41,796 nucleotides of DNA from a virus, in the IMG/VR virus record IMGVR_UViG_3300035162_003978, positions 1 to 41,796 of that record. One strand, given 5' to 3'. The notes under the pieces are model-generated. The model was not told the origin of the DNA, searched no databases, and saw nothing but the letters and a program-made list of their open reading frames with translations. Below are positions 29,964-38,482 of this stretch, in pieces. Position 1 is the first letter of the stretch, and the number at the start of each line of letters is the position of its first letter. Position numbers and translations under genes: made by a program.

Positions 29964-31841
29964 TTATTGTATTTTAGAAATCATTATTGTTACATCTGCA
30001 CTTGCTGGAGCTGAATTAAAATCAACTCTTACTGCTGAAGTAGAAGTTCTAGTTACTTGAGCATATATAGTTTCAAAAGATGAAGTATCATACATTTGAA
30101 CCATTACAGCTCTTGTGCCTAAATTATGAGTTACAGTTATAGAAGTAGCACCACCAATTTCAGCAGTATAAGTTCTATTAGCTAAATGTTTAGGAGTTAC
30201 ATATCTTGAAGTATCTGCTCCAGCTAAAGCTTCTGTATCTGTAGCTCTTTCAACAACACCAGCAGTAGTTGTACTTGCAGCAACTTCATCTCCAGTATTT
30301 GAACCAGATACAGCAATATTTGCCACATTTCCTAAACCTACCATAGCTTTAGTTATACCTCCTACTGTTCCTGTAAATGTTGGAGAAGCTGTGTTAGCTT
30401 TAAGTCCTATAGCAGTTGTAACACCAGAAGCATAAGAAGCATCATCTCCTATTGCAGCAGCTAATTCATTTAAAGTATCTAAAGCTCCTGGAGCATCTCC
30501 TATTAAATTACTTACAGCAGTTTTAACAAAAGCAGTTGTTGCTATTTGAGTTGTATTTGTAGCTGCACCTGCCGTTGGAGCTGCTGGAACACCTGTAAAT
30601 GTTGGAGAAGCCTTTGGAGCTTTACCATTTAAAGTAGTTACTTGAGCAGCAGACATAACACCTGAAACAGTTGTAGTTGCAACAGGAATCGTAGCATCAT
30701 CACCATCAGAAGAAACAATTACTCTTGCTGCTGATGTTCCAGTAATACTTAAATTTGTTGTAACATTATGATTAACATCAGTTGCCTTTGAAGTATTATC
30801 TTCAATAGCTTGAGCTTGTGCAGAACTTATTCCTGTTTTAGCAGTATTCGCAGTAATTGCACTAGCTTGTCCTGAAGTTATACCTGTTTTTGCAGTATTG
30901 GCTGTGATAGCAGATGCTTGATCACTTGTAATACCAACTTTAGCATGATTTGCAGCTATTCTAGTTCTCTCTGTAGATGTTGTTCCTACTTTTGCAGTAT
31001 TTGCATTTACAGCAGTAACATGAGCATCAGTCATTGCACCCCAATCAGAAGTTGTAGCTGCTGGAATTGAAGCATTATCACCATCTGAAGATTCTACAGT
31101 TAATGAACTATCAGTAGCTGTTACACTTAAATCAGTAGAAACATTGTGATTTACATCTGTTTCTTTAGCTGTATTTGCAGTTATAGCACTTGCTTGACCA
31201 CCTGTTATACCTGTCTTAGCCGTATTTGCTGTTATTGCTGAAGCTTGACCAGAACTTATAACTGTAGTATCTCCTGCTAGAGCAGTTCCATTTGAAGTAC
31301 CAAATCCAGGAAATGTATCTTTAGCAGTATTTGCTGTTATTGCCGAAGCCTGACCACTTGTTATACCTGTTTTAGCTGTGTTAGCAGTTATTGCAGATGC
31401 TTGTGATGAAGTAATACCAGTTTTATTAGTATTAGCTGTAATCGCACTTGCTTGACCTGATGAAATACCAGTTTTAGCTGTGTTAGCTGTTATAGCTGAA
31501 GCTTGACCACTAGTAATTCCTGTTTTTGCAGTATTAAGAGCTATTGCATCTGTTACTGAAGTATCTAAGTTTACAGTTGCATCTCCAGTATCACCACCAG
31601 AAACATTAATGTTTGTGCCACCAACTACAGAAGTAATATCTCCAATCGCAGAAGATAGTTCAACCCAAGATCCATTAAGACCTACATAAACTTTATCTGA
31701 AGTAGTGTTTTGGAAAATTTTACCCTCTACTACTGTACCAGGATTGGTTGTTAATTGCTGTAGCACCATATTAAGTGCTTGATTGTCGTTAAGATCTATG
31801 TTTCCAGAAACATCAAGATCATGTAAAAATTTAATTGCCAT
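29964..31841 (-). CDS. Tail fibre protein with 17-residue repeats
   Basis: A 625-residue protein. The N-terminal ~100 residues (MAIKFLHDLDVSGNIDLNDN...) are a virion-attachment type. A long central region has about ten units of the 17-residue pattern TGITSGQASAITANTAK and variants, typical of trimeric coiled fibres. Then come beta-type segments (SPTFTGVPAAPTAGAATNTT; GDAPGALDTLNELAAAIGDD) and a C-terminal module with TSITVTHNLGTRAVMVQMYD. The repeats use different codons, so selection has kept the protein pattern. It would form the shaft that carries receptor-binding tips. Confidence 0.8.
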   Translation of the reverse strand: MAIKFLHDLDVSGNIDLNDNQALNMVLQQLTTNPGTVVEGKIFQNTTSDKVYVGLNGSWVELSSAIGDITSVVGGTNINVSGGDTGDATVNLDTSVTDAIALNTAKTGITSGQASAITANTAKTGISSGQASAITANTNKTGITSSQASAITANTAKTGITSGQASAITANTAKDTFPGFGTSNGTALAGDTTVISSGQASAITANTAKTGITGGQASAITANTAKETDVNHNVSTDLSVTATDSSLTVESSDGDNASIPAATTSDWGAMTDAHVTAVNANTAKVGTTSTERTRIAANHAKVGITSDQASAITANTAKTGITSGQASAITANTAKTGISSAQAQAIEDNTSKATDVNHNVTTNLSITGTSAARVIVSSDGDDATIPVATTTVSGVMSAAQVTTLNGKAPKASPTFTGVPAAPTAGAATNTTQIATTAFVKTAVSNLIGDAPGALDTLNELAAAIGDDASYASGVTTAIGLKANTASPTFTGTVGGITKAMVGLGNVANIAVSGSNTGDEVAASTTTAGVVERATDTEALAGADTSRYVTPKHLANRTYTAEIGGATSITVTHNLGTRAVMVQMYDTSSFETIYAQVTRTSTSAVRVDFNSAPASADVTIMISKIQ

Positions 31842-31874
31842 TGTTTTTTTTGTTTTTGTTTTTGTTTATTATTA

Positions 31875-32639
31875 TTAATTGAAATATGCCTTTCCTGAGA
31901 AAGTAGCTTTGAATGTTAGAGTTACTTGGTTTAAAGAATCATAATCAACCTGCCCAATTACGAATGTTCCTGCTGAATCTACCACTGATACACTAGGATA
32001 TTTAGCTAAATTATGAGTTACTACCCATACTGTAGAAGATACATTTTGATTGTGTACGTAGTTTTTATCTGATGATGCACCCATTAAAGGAGCATAAGGA
32101 GTCCACTTCATTTCTCCAGTACCATCAGTTATCAACATTTCATTGATAATTTCAGTTTTAGATATATTGAAAGAAAATCCAGTGTTGTAATCATTAACAT
32201 CTTTAGAAGTCATAACATCCTCTAAAGTAACAACACCTGTTTCAGACGATCTAGTTGAAGTGAAATCAGAATGTCCATTTAATGAAGCATGGAGTGCAGT
32301 ACTAACCTGAGAAGAGGTTGATCCTGATCCTGAAGCAGTTACATCTACAGCTATAACACCATCATAAGTTGAAGGAGTAGCTAAAACAGTAGAAGCTGTT
32401 ATTTGAAAATAAACAGCATATTTTGCAGCGTCATAATTACTGTATATAGTTATATATCTATCTTGTAAATCACCAGCAATATCTGCCCTACAAGTTATTT
32501 CTGTGTCTGTAGAGTAATTACCTTTTACCCATTCAACTTCATTAGCACTATTTTTAGTAGATAAACTTCTACCTCTAGCGTCAGCAAAGCCTTTTGGCTT
32601 ATGTATTTGAGAGTCTGCTAAATTATTGTGATTCTTCAT
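31875..32639 (-). CDS. Tail fibre-associated protein, 254 aa
   Basis: A beta-rich protein with a Ser/Thr-rich middle (DVTASGSGSTSSQVSTALHA) and a C-terminal module (NVSSTVWVVTHNLAKYPSVS, then VDSAGTFVIGQVDY). That module resembles the VTHNLGTRAVMVQMYD end of the neighbouring fibre protein, so the two probably share an attachment or tip domain. Its N-terminus (LADSQIHKPKGFADARGRSL) recurs in phage fibre proteins. Confidence 0.7.
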   Translation of the reverse strand: MKNHNNLADSQIHKPKGFADARGRSLSTKNSANEVEWVKGNYSTDTEITCRADIAGDLQDRYITIYSNYDAAKYAVYFQITASTVLATPSTYDGVIAVDVTASGSGSTSSQVSTALHASLNGHSDFTSTRSSETGVVTLEDVMTSKDVNDYNTGFSFNISKTEIINEMLITDGTGEMKWTPYAPLMGASSDKNYVHNQNVSSTVWVVTHNLAKYPSVSVVDSAGTFVIGQVDYDSLNQVTLTFKATFSGKAYFN

Positions 32640-32642
32640 TTA

Positions 32643-33116
32643 TTAATATGTTATTATGCCATGTCTTTTACTCACACTTCCTGATGTACATGATCCACAG
32701 CATCCACAACCTTTCCATTCTGGATATAATTTTGTATTGGCATCTAAATATAAGTGCATTTTCTTTTTAAAAGTTTCTGCTTTTTTATAAGTTTCTTGCC
32801 TTAAATAATTTAATTTTTTTTCACTAACCGAACTTGTAAAGTCAGCCATATTATCTACAACCCCCTGAGAAGTTGTATTGTAAGTAATATCTGGCAAAAC
32901 CTCAAACTTAACACAAAAAGCTAAGTAATCTTTAATGTAATTATTAGTTAATGTTACATACATACCACCTGAACAAGCATCATATAGTTTATCACCTAAA
33001 AATGGCTTAACATGATTAAGTTCAGCTATCTCAATAAAAGTTGACTTTATTAAATGCGTATCGAAATTCGCATTAGTCATTGCTTTACTTACTACTTCTG
33101 ACTTATTTATTAGCAT
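32643..33116 (-). CDS. Head-tail connector protein, DUF6712-like (putative)
   Basis: A 157-residue helical protein starting MLINKSEVVSKAMTNANFDT, with IEIAELNHVKPFLGDKLYDA. The phrase I..AE...IKP.LG..LY is typical of connector proteins in Bacteroidetes phages. The C-terminus has a Cys-rich knot (GCGCCGSC) unusual for connectors. The gene follows the portal and overlaps it by 14 bp. Confidence 0.6.
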   Translation of the reverse strand: MLINKSEVVSKAMTNANFDTHLIKSTFIEIAELNHVKPFLGDKLYDACSGGMYVTLTNNYIKDYLAFCVKFEVLPDITYNTTSQGVVDNMADFTSSVSEKKLNYLRQETYKKAETFKKKMHLYLDANTKLYPEWKGCGCCGSCTSGSVSKRHGIITY

Positions 33117-34419
33117 CTTCTTCTTTTTTATCGGTTGATGTATCTTTTACTTCTTCTTTTTTTGCCACTGACTTCTCAGCTATAAGCTCCTTAAGCTGTT
33201 CGTCTGTTAATTCAGGCAAATGAAATATCTCTCTTCCCTCTCTTATTGTAATAAATTCAGCAGGATTAATTTTTCCTAATAAAGAAACAGGAGGTTTAGT
33301 GTAAAATGTAAGATCATTAGCACTGATACCTCTCTCTGTTTTTAATATTTTCTTCAAAACCTTTAAGAACATTTGCTGAGGTTCTTTAATAACAGTACTC
33401 ATTGCTATATCATAAGCAGTAAGTATTTGTTGATTGTTACCTAATTGACCTGCTACTTGAATACCTGATAATGCTGGATTCCATCTATGTGCCGATATAA
33501 TATTATCATTTGTGATTTTTTGAAGTTCCATAAAAGAACCATCACTAGTATCATTGATTATTTGAACATTAGTAGCATCACCATCACCATTCTTAGCTAT
33601 AAATAATATTTTAGAATTATCTCCAGCACCAGTTAATTTAGCTACAGCATCATCTATAAAGTCCTGAGCTTCAGATTCCCCCATATCTGCATTTAACTCA
33701 ACTATTGCACTTGGCATAAATCCATTTTTGAAGCGTGTAAGATTATAGACTCCTATTTGATTTGCTATACGAATATGGTCTAAGGCTGCACAATAATCTG
33801 GCATTCCGTAGTAATAATACGTACTTTCATAATCAGAAAAATGAACCATTGTTCTATATACTTCTCCATCTTTTTTAAAATCAGGGTAAATAGGAACTTG
33901 CCTCATGTCATCTGGGAATCTTAAAGCATGCTCCCAGTCTGGATGTAATAATATGTGTTTTCCTTTTTTATGGACTCTAGCTGTAGTTCCATCATGATGA
34001 AAAAAGTTTAAGTAACCTTGACCAACAACAACTTCCATATACCCATTACCCAACTTCCAATAGTCAGACAATACTTTTTTAGCAACATCATCCATAGACT
34101 CTCCATAAGTATTAACATCTTCTAATAAAGATTTTAAAGCCTTATTGTTAGTCCTAAGCCCTTCTCCTATACTAAAAGTTGTTTTTGTGCCAAGAATTGC
34201 CCTATGCGTAGATGCAGACCTTGAAAGCTCGGATAATTCTTGTGGAAACAAATTATTCTTGCCAAAAGGAATCCAATCATGTCTTAATGTTTCTGATAAA
34301 TTAGGTTCTTTTGGTGCTTCTTTAGCTACATCTTTCGAAAATGAATATCCTAATATTTTAGGACTCTTCTTCGTTTGAGTTTGTATCTTCGTTTTGTTGT
34401 CCTGATTTTTTCGGCTCAT
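33103..34419 (-). CDS. Portal protein
   Basis: A 438-residue protein with portal features: N-terminal WIPFGKNNLFPQELSEL, SASTHRAILGTKTTFSIGEG, a stem region with LKSLLEDVNTYG, GNGYMEVVVGQGYL and ALDHIRIANQIGVYNLTRFK, then a wing-crown part with WNPALSGIQVAGQLGNNQQI, which is conserved in portals. The C-terminus is Lys/Glu-rich. The dodecameric portal is the vertex for DNA entry and tail attachment. Its start overlaps the upstream gene by 62 bp. Confidence 0.85.
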   Translation of the reverse strand: MSRKNQDNKTKIQTQTKKSPKILGYSFSKDVAKEAPKEPNLSETLRHDWIPFGKNNLFPQELSELSRSASTHRAILGTKTTFSIGEGLRTNNKALKSLLEDVNTYGESMDDVAKKVLSDYWKLGNGYMEVVVGQGYLNFFHHDGTTARVHKKGKHILLHPDWEHALRFPDDMRQVPIYPDFKKDGEVYRTMVHFSDYESTYYYYGMPDYCAALDHIRIANQIGVYNLTRFKNGFMPSAIVELNADMGESEAQDFIDDAVAKLTGAGDNSKILFIAKNGDGDATNVQIINDTSDGSFMELQKITNDNIISAHRWNPALSGIQVAGQLGNNQQILTAYDIAMSTVIKEPQQMFLKVLKKILKTERGISANDLTFYTKPPVSLLGKINPAEFITIREGREIFHLPELTDEQLKELIAEKSVAKKEEVKDTSTDKKEEDANK

Positions 34420-34714
34420 CTATTTTAACTTTTTTCTTTGTTTTTAGTTTTGATGTATATTTTTTGACAACCTTTTTTTTAGCATCTACAGATTCACAAG
34501 ATTCTGACTCGCAATCTTGAGCTTCAACAGCCTCACAAGAGTCTGATTCACACTCATTAACTAAACTAACATAAGGCTTGTCTAAATTATACAGCTTACC
34601 TAAAACCTTTTGGCTTAGGGTTGAAGAAAAATCAACTAATACAGTGTTTTTACCAAAAACAACCTGATCACTATCATTAGAGACAAAATATTCTTTATTT
34701 AATTTGTATTCCAT
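34358..34714 (-). CDS. Hypothetical Cys-rich acidic/basic protein, 118 aa
   Basis: The first ~50 residues form a small beta domain. Residues about 53-75 are a duplicated Cys/Glu/Ser tract (ECESDSCEAVEAQDCESESC). The C-terminus is Lys-rich, then acidic. The gene overlaps the portal start by 62 bp. Function unknown. It may be a structural or assembly factor. A -7 promoter box lies 16 bases upstream of the start. Confidence 0.6.
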   Translation of the reverse strand: MEYKLNKEYFVSNDSDQVVFGKNTVLVDFSSTLSQKVLGKLYNLDKPYVSLVNECESDSCEAVEAQDCESESCESVDAKKKVVKKYTSKLKTKKKVKIDEPKKSGQQNEDTNSNEEES

Positions 34715-34730
34715 AATGTATTTATTTGTG

Positions 34731-34738
34731 CAAATATA
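34731..34738 (-). promoter_or_regulatory. -7 promoter element behind a terminator
   Basis: Minus strand TATATTTG matches TAnnTTTG, 16 bases before ATG 34714, directly after the terminator at 34751-34778. No clear -33 box. It could restart transcription for portal and fibre genes. Confidence 0.4.
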
Positions 34739-34750
34739 TAAAAAATTATA

Positions 34751-34778
34751 AGAAAAGGGGGATTTCCCCCCTTTTTCT
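34751..34778 (-). terminator. Hairpin terminator between structural genes
   Basis: AGAAAAGGGGG and CCCCCCTTTTTCT form a long stem with a four-base loop. On the minus strand a TTTTCTT tract follows. It lies 18 bp downstream of the stop of the 209-aa structural gene. Confidence 0.65.
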
Positions 34779-34795
34779 CATAAAAAAGTTAATTA

Positions 34796-35425
34796 CTATG
34801 CAGAAGTCCAAGCAAGAACAGAACCTGTTGCTGCTTGATAGAAGTCAATTAAATTAGCAGCAGGAGCAGCTACGTTAGTATTGTTTATCAAAACTAAAGC
34901 TTCTCTTGGATATTCAGCTTGAATACCAGCTAATTTAACTAAAGTACCATTTGCATCTTGTAACCCCATACCTGTAGTTTGCTCACCTGAAGCAAACTCT
35001 AAATATGCTTTGTCCTCAAATACTTTATCGTAACCTATAATAAAGAAATAAGTCTCTGGATCGTCAGTATCACAATCATCAGCATAAGTTTCACATAAAG
35101 CGTGAATACCACAAGACTCAGTTAATTCTCTAAGTCTAGCATTGATTTCTTCAGTAATTTTAGGAATATAAAATTCTAGTTCAATATTAACAAGAGTTGA
35201 ACCATTCTCTCTAGTTGCATTTGCATTGAAACCAGCAGTTCCTCTGTCAAATTCAAATTCATACCAGTTTACAGAAGGGAAAGCTACGTATTCACCAGAA
35301 GTATGGATAGTAACTGCTCCTATCCCACCTGTGATTAAACCTTTTTCCATTAACCAGATTCTTTTTAGACCACCTCTTCGGTTTCTATCGCAACATATAA
35401 TTGCGTGTCCTTGTGTTAAAGCCAT
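34796..35425 (-). CDS. Structural protein, candidate major tail or head protein, 209 aa
   Basis: ATG at 35425. A beta-rich protein with KRIWLMEKGLITGGIGAVTI, VNWYEFEFDRGTAGFNANAT and later ALCETYADDCDTDDPETYFF. It is set apart by hairpin terminators on both sides and follows the major capsid gene. This isolated, terminator-flanked unit is typical of highly expressed structural genes. Major tail protein is a plausible identity, but I cannot confirm it. Confidence 0.55.
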   Translation of the reverse strand: MALTQGHAIICCDRNRRGGLKRIWLMEKGLITGGIGAVTIHTSGEYVAFPSVNWYEFEFDRGTAGFNANATRENGSTLVNIELEFYIPKITEEINARLRELTESCGIHALCETYADDCDTDDPETYFFIIGYDKVFEDKAYLEFASGEQTTGMGLQDANGTLVKLAGIQAEYPREALVLINNTNVAAPAANLIDFYQAATGSVLAWTSA

Positions 35426-35460
35426 TTTTTTGTTTTTTTTATTAGTTTATAAAAACCTGC

Positions 35461-35480
35461 TGGGGGTTTTGACACCCCCA
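35461..35480 (-). terminator. Hairpin downstream of the capsid gene
   Basis: TGGGGGT (35461-35467) pairs with ACCCCCA (35474-35480) across a six-base loop, shortly after the capsid stop. The T-tract that follows on the minus strand is short and offset, so it may be a partial terminator or an RNA-stabilising hairpin. Confidence 0.55.
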
Positions 35481-35496
35481 TAAGGTAGATTAATTA

Positions 35497-36519
35497 TTAT
35501 GAATGTATAGAAGTAACAACCATTTTAGGTTCTTTTACTTGAACTCCTAAAGAGTACAACATTCTGAATCTGTTTTCTTTACAGTCTCTGTTATACCACA
35601 TGTCAACATCTTGTGCTAAGAAATCAGTACCAACAGTAATGTTGTTTTCAGCAGTCCAAATAGCACAAAGAGTATCAGCAGCAGCATCAGGAGCATTACC
35701 ACCAGCCATAAGATTTAAAGCAGCATGGTAAGTAGCAATATCAACATCCCAAGCGTTTTGAACTACTAAACTAACTCCGTTGAATTTTAAACTACCAACT
35801 CCATTTTGTAAGTCTGCATAAGCAGCAGTATGAGCACCATTAGAAGCTCTTAATTCTTTTGCGTAAGAATCAGCAAAAGCTCTTGAACAGTAAATGATTT
35901 GATTCTCAGCAGTTGCTAATTCAGTAGAACGAGCAGCTAACATAGCCTCTAAGTGAGGAATAGTAGCAGTAGCTCCTTGAGTTAACATTTGTGAAGCAGG
36001 AAGTGTACCAGCTACTCCAGCAAGATCTAATGCTTTCCAAACTCCATTACAAAGAACTTGTGGTGTACCAGTAGCTCCATTAACTGTATCTCCCCACCAT
36101 AAGATAGTAGAGAAGTCTCTCATGATTCCTTGCATAATTATGCTAGACATGATTTCCATAAATACAGTACCAGTTAAATCATATCTTGAAATTCCTTTTT
36201 TAAGAAATTGAGATTTGATATGAGATAATAATCTTGTTGATTGTTGTGCATGCTCAACTTCTAATCTACATAAAGTTAAAGTTACATTACTGTTTACTGT
36301 ACGAGTATCGTCAGCAGCGAAACAGTCTGAACTTTGATTAATTGCTTTTGTTATTCCAACAATAGAAGTATATCTATCTAATAAGATAGAAGCTCCTGAT
36401 ACGTCAGTTATAACATCCATCCCTACTAGGTGGTTGTTCTCAAAGAATAATGGCTCTAAGAAATACTTTTGAGCATCTTCTTGAGACCAAGTTAAACTTG
36501 TGTTAATTACATTTGCCAT
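35497..36519 (-). CDS. Major capsid protein
   Basis: A 340-residue protein directly behind the protease/scaffold gene. It starts MANVINTSLTWSQEDAQKYF, with LEPLFFENNHLVGMDVITDV, and contains ISRYDLTGTVFMEIMSSIIM and SQFLKKGI. Composition and gene order match major capsid proteins of Bacteroidetes phages with an HK97-like fold. The hairpin after its stop fits a strongly expressed gene. Identity rests mainly on synteny with the protease and portal. Confidence 0.75.
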   Translation of the reverse strand: MANVINTSLTWSQEDAQKYFLEPLFFENNHLVGMDVITDVSGASILLDRYTSIVGITKAINQSSDCFAADDTRTVNSNVTLTLCRLEVEHAQQSTRLLSHIKSQFLKKGISRYDLTGTVFMEIMSSIIMQGIMRDFSTILWWGDTVNGATGTPQVLCNGVWKALDLAGVAGTLPASQMLTQGATATIPHLEAMLAARSTELATAENQIIYCSRAFADSYAKELRASNGAHTAAYADLQNGVGSLKFNGVSLVVQNAWDVDIATYHAALNLMAGGNAPDAAADTLCAIWTAENNITVGTDFLAQDVDMWYNRDCKENRFRMLYSLGVQVKEPKMVVTSIHS

Positions 36520-36521
36520 TT

Positions 36522-37526
36522 TTAGTTATTTTTTTTGTTAGTGAAATATATTTTTTTGTCGTTAGATAATGAGTCAGCAAAAACATCCCAAGCATTTTCA
36601 GATTTAGCTTCTGGAGTTGGGTTAGGATCTTTACTAGGTACTACATCACTTGGAGTTCCCTCCATTTTAGCAACCTTAAAAGTAGCAATTTCTGCTTCTA
36701 ATGTTGCAATGTAACCATCCTTTTCAACGATTGAACCGTTCAGTTCAACGATTGCTTTATTAGACTCTTCAATAGACTCTTCAATAGCACTCATTTTACT
36801 AGACACTTCTTTGTTGTCAAGAATTTTTACTTCTTTTGCTTCTGCTGTTTTATTAAACATTTCAGAAATAAAAGATTTTAAGTTTTCAAACTCTTTTTCC
36901 ATTTGATTTTCTTTTTTTTGATTATTAAATAAATTTTCTACAAGAACTTTATTCTTATAGTCGTACTTCTTAATATCAAACTTAGCTGCCATCTTTATAG
37001 GCTCTTCCACTAAGTTGATAAAACCTGCTTCTTGTGCCTCTATACTGCTAAACCAAGTTTCCTCATCCATCCAAGAACGGATTTGTTCCTCTGATTGACC
37101 AGTTTTTGAGACATATATATTAACAAGCCTATCACCCATTTTATCCATGAGTTCAGCAGCTTTTCTTAAATCATCCGAGCCTCCGACAACTCCACCCCCT
37201 ACATTATGTATCATATAGAGTGAGTTTTCACTCATAATAACCTCGTCAGCAGCAAGTGCGATAACACTTGCCATTGAAGCAGCAATTCCCTCTATACGAG
37301 AAGTAACTTTTTGTGGCATCCTGTTTATAGCATCATAGATGGCCAAACCATCTATAACAGAACCTCCTGGTGAGTTTATTCTTAAAAGAACAGACGTATC
37401 ATTAGGGATATTTTTTATCTCATCAATAAAAGACTTGGCATCTATCCCATACATACCAATTTCATCATATATCATCACCTCAGTAGCTTGACTTTCAGCA
37501 ATATTTTTTATACTATACCAATTCAT
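36522..37526 (-). CDS. ClpP-like prohead protease with scaffold domain
   Basis: A 334-residue protein starting at ATG 37526 (MNWYSIKN). An upstream TTG would lie inside the promoter. Residues about 17-185 form an S14 serine protease: NSPGGS at 51-56, IAASMAS with catalytic Ser84, and YMIHN with His107. The rest is Lys/Glu-rich coiled coil and would be the scaffold. An internal ATG at 36902 (MEKEFENLKS) could start a separate scaffold protein, as in lambda C/Nu3. The protease matures the prohead. The gene heads late block A. Confidence 0.85.
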   Translation of the reverse strand: MNWYSIKNIAESQATEVMIYDEIGMYGIDAKSFIDEIKNIPNDTSVLLRINSPGGSVIDGLAIYDAINRMPQKVTSRIEGIAASMASVIALAADEVIMSENSLYMIHNVGGGVVGGSDDLRKAAELMDKMGDRLVNIYVSKTGQSEEQIRSWMDEETWFSSIEAQEAGFINLVEEPIKMAAKFDIKKYDYKNKVLVENLFNNQKKENQMEKEFENLKSFISEMFNKTAEAKEVKILDNKEVSSKMSAIEESIEESNKAIVELNGSIVEKDGYIATLEAEIATFKVAKMEGTPSDVVPSKDPNPTPEAKSENAWDVFADSLSNDKKIYFTNKKNN

Positions 37527-37530
37527 ACTA

Positions 37531-37564
37531 CAATATAACAAATTATATTTGATATATATTGGAA
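37531..37564 (-). promoter_or_regulatory. Late-type promoter (TTCC class) of block A, leaderless
   Basis: Minus strand TTCC (37564-37561), 23 bases, TATATTG (37537-37531), then four bases to ATG 37526. A second TTCC lies 10 bases further upstream (37574-37571). With so few bases the transcript should start at or next to the ATG. Confidence 0.7.
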
Positions 37565-37590
37565 GTTACTGGAATAAACTTCATTTAAGC

Positions 37591-37622
37591 AAAATAAAGG
37601 CAATATAATTTGGTAGTCTCAA
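37591..37622 (+). repeat. 32-bp inverted repeat, copy 2
   Basis: Identical to the minus strand of 25144-25175. It carries the -33 box of the replication-block promoter and lies between it and the late block A promoter. Confidence 0.9.
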
Positions 37623-37640
37623 TAAAAGGTTGTTATATTG
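37607..37640 (+). promoter_or_regulatory. Early-type promoter heading the replication block
   Basis: AATTTGG (37607-37613), 20 bases, TATATTG (37634-37640), 28-base leader to ATG 37669. Divergent from the late promoter at 37531-37564. Confidence 0.8.
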
Positions 37641-37668
37641 TAATATATTAATCATTAAAAAATAAAAT

Positions 37669-37845
37669 ATGGGAAAAATGAAGGAAGTGTTTGCTCTACA
37701 CCAACAAGAGTTAGATGAGTTCACAAGGTATTATGGCGAAATGTATAAGATTGCCTATACAATAGGGGTTGAAGAAAAACAACTAAAAGAACTTATTGAT
37801 CAAAGTAAAAAAGAAAGTAAAATAACTAATAATTTAAAGAAATAA
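37669..37845 (+). CDS. Small hypothetical protein, 58 aa (first replication-block gene)
   Basis: ATG at 37669 lies 28 bases behind the promoter. A helical, charged protein (MGKMKEVFALHQQELDEFTR; later VEEKQLKELIDQSKKES). It is probably the first protein made from this block. No family was recognised. The next gene follows after three bases. Confidence 0.6.
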   Translation: MGKMKEVFALHQQELDEFTRYYGEMYKIAYTIGVEEKQLKELIDQSKKESKITNNLKK

Positions 37846-37848
37846 AAA

Positions 37849-38244
37849 ATGGCAGAAACTAAGGTAGCAGAAACTAAGAAAGACATATTAAGAAGATTAT
37901 TTATAGCAAATAATTTAGTAAAGGAAGATGTCTTTAAACACGCACATTACACAATAATAACTAGAGCTGGTGTAGATAAAATTCAAGCAGCACAAGGTAT
38001 TGAGATAAAGTATGAAATAGCAAATCTTTCAGAAACCCATGATCATTGCTTAATAAAAGCTTACGGAAAGATGGGAGAAAGATACATTGAAACTTTTGGT
38101 GAGGCTAGCCCTAAAAACAATAAAAACGCATATCCAGTAGCTATGGCTGAAAAAAGAGCAATGAGTAGGATTGTTCTCAAACTAGCTGGATTTTATGAGC
38201 ATGGATTTTTTGGGGAAGATGAATCTGATGACTTTAAAAAGTAA
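37849..38244 (+). CDS. Recombination-associated protein, ssDNA-annealing-like (putative)
   Basis: A 131-residue protein with a charged N-terminus and a conserved-looking C-terminal half: ETFGEASPKNNKNAYPVAMA, EKRAMSRIVLKLAGFYE and a GEDESDDFK tail. The AYP.AMAEKRA...R..LK..G pattern is common in phage proteins near SSB genes. It is like the helical end of ERF/Rad52-type annealing proteins, though shorter. Placement among replication and recombination genes agrees. The exact family is uncertain. Confidence 0.55.
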   Translation: MAETKVAETKKDILRRLFIANNLVKEDVFKHAHYTIITRAGVDKIQAAQGIEIKYEIANLSETHDHCLIKAYGKMGERYIETFGEASPKNNKNAYPVAMAEKRAMSRIVLKLAGFYEHGFFGEDESDDFKK

Positions 38245-38482
38245 AGACTGGATAGATGAGATTCTTGAAGAAGGAGAGGAGGAGGCTACAGGATGGCAAA
38301 TAGGCAGTATAGAGGGCCTTCTCCTAACCTCATCAGCAGAATGTCTTTATCAGAATATAGATTTCAGTACTCTAACCTACAAAGATGCAGAGATTATTAT
38401 AAAAAAATTATATGAAAACAATAACCCAACAGACACCAGACAACAATATGAAAAAATGCGAAGAGCAGGAGTTTTTAAGTGA
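38219..38482 (+). CDS. Hypothetical protein, 87 aa
   Basis: Overlaps the end of the upstream gene. Starts are possible at 38195, 38219 (chosen) and 38228. The last gives MTLKSKDWIDEI, which may be the real N-terminus. The protein is acidic (EILEEGEEEATGWQIGSIEG) with LTSSAECLYQNIDFSTLTYK. It overlaps the next gene by 71 bases. Function unknown. Confidence 0.5.
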   Translation: MNLMTLKSKDWIDEILEEGEEEATGWQIGSIEGLLLTSSAECLYQNIDFSTLTYKDAEIIIKKLYENNNPTDTRQQYEKMRRAGVFK

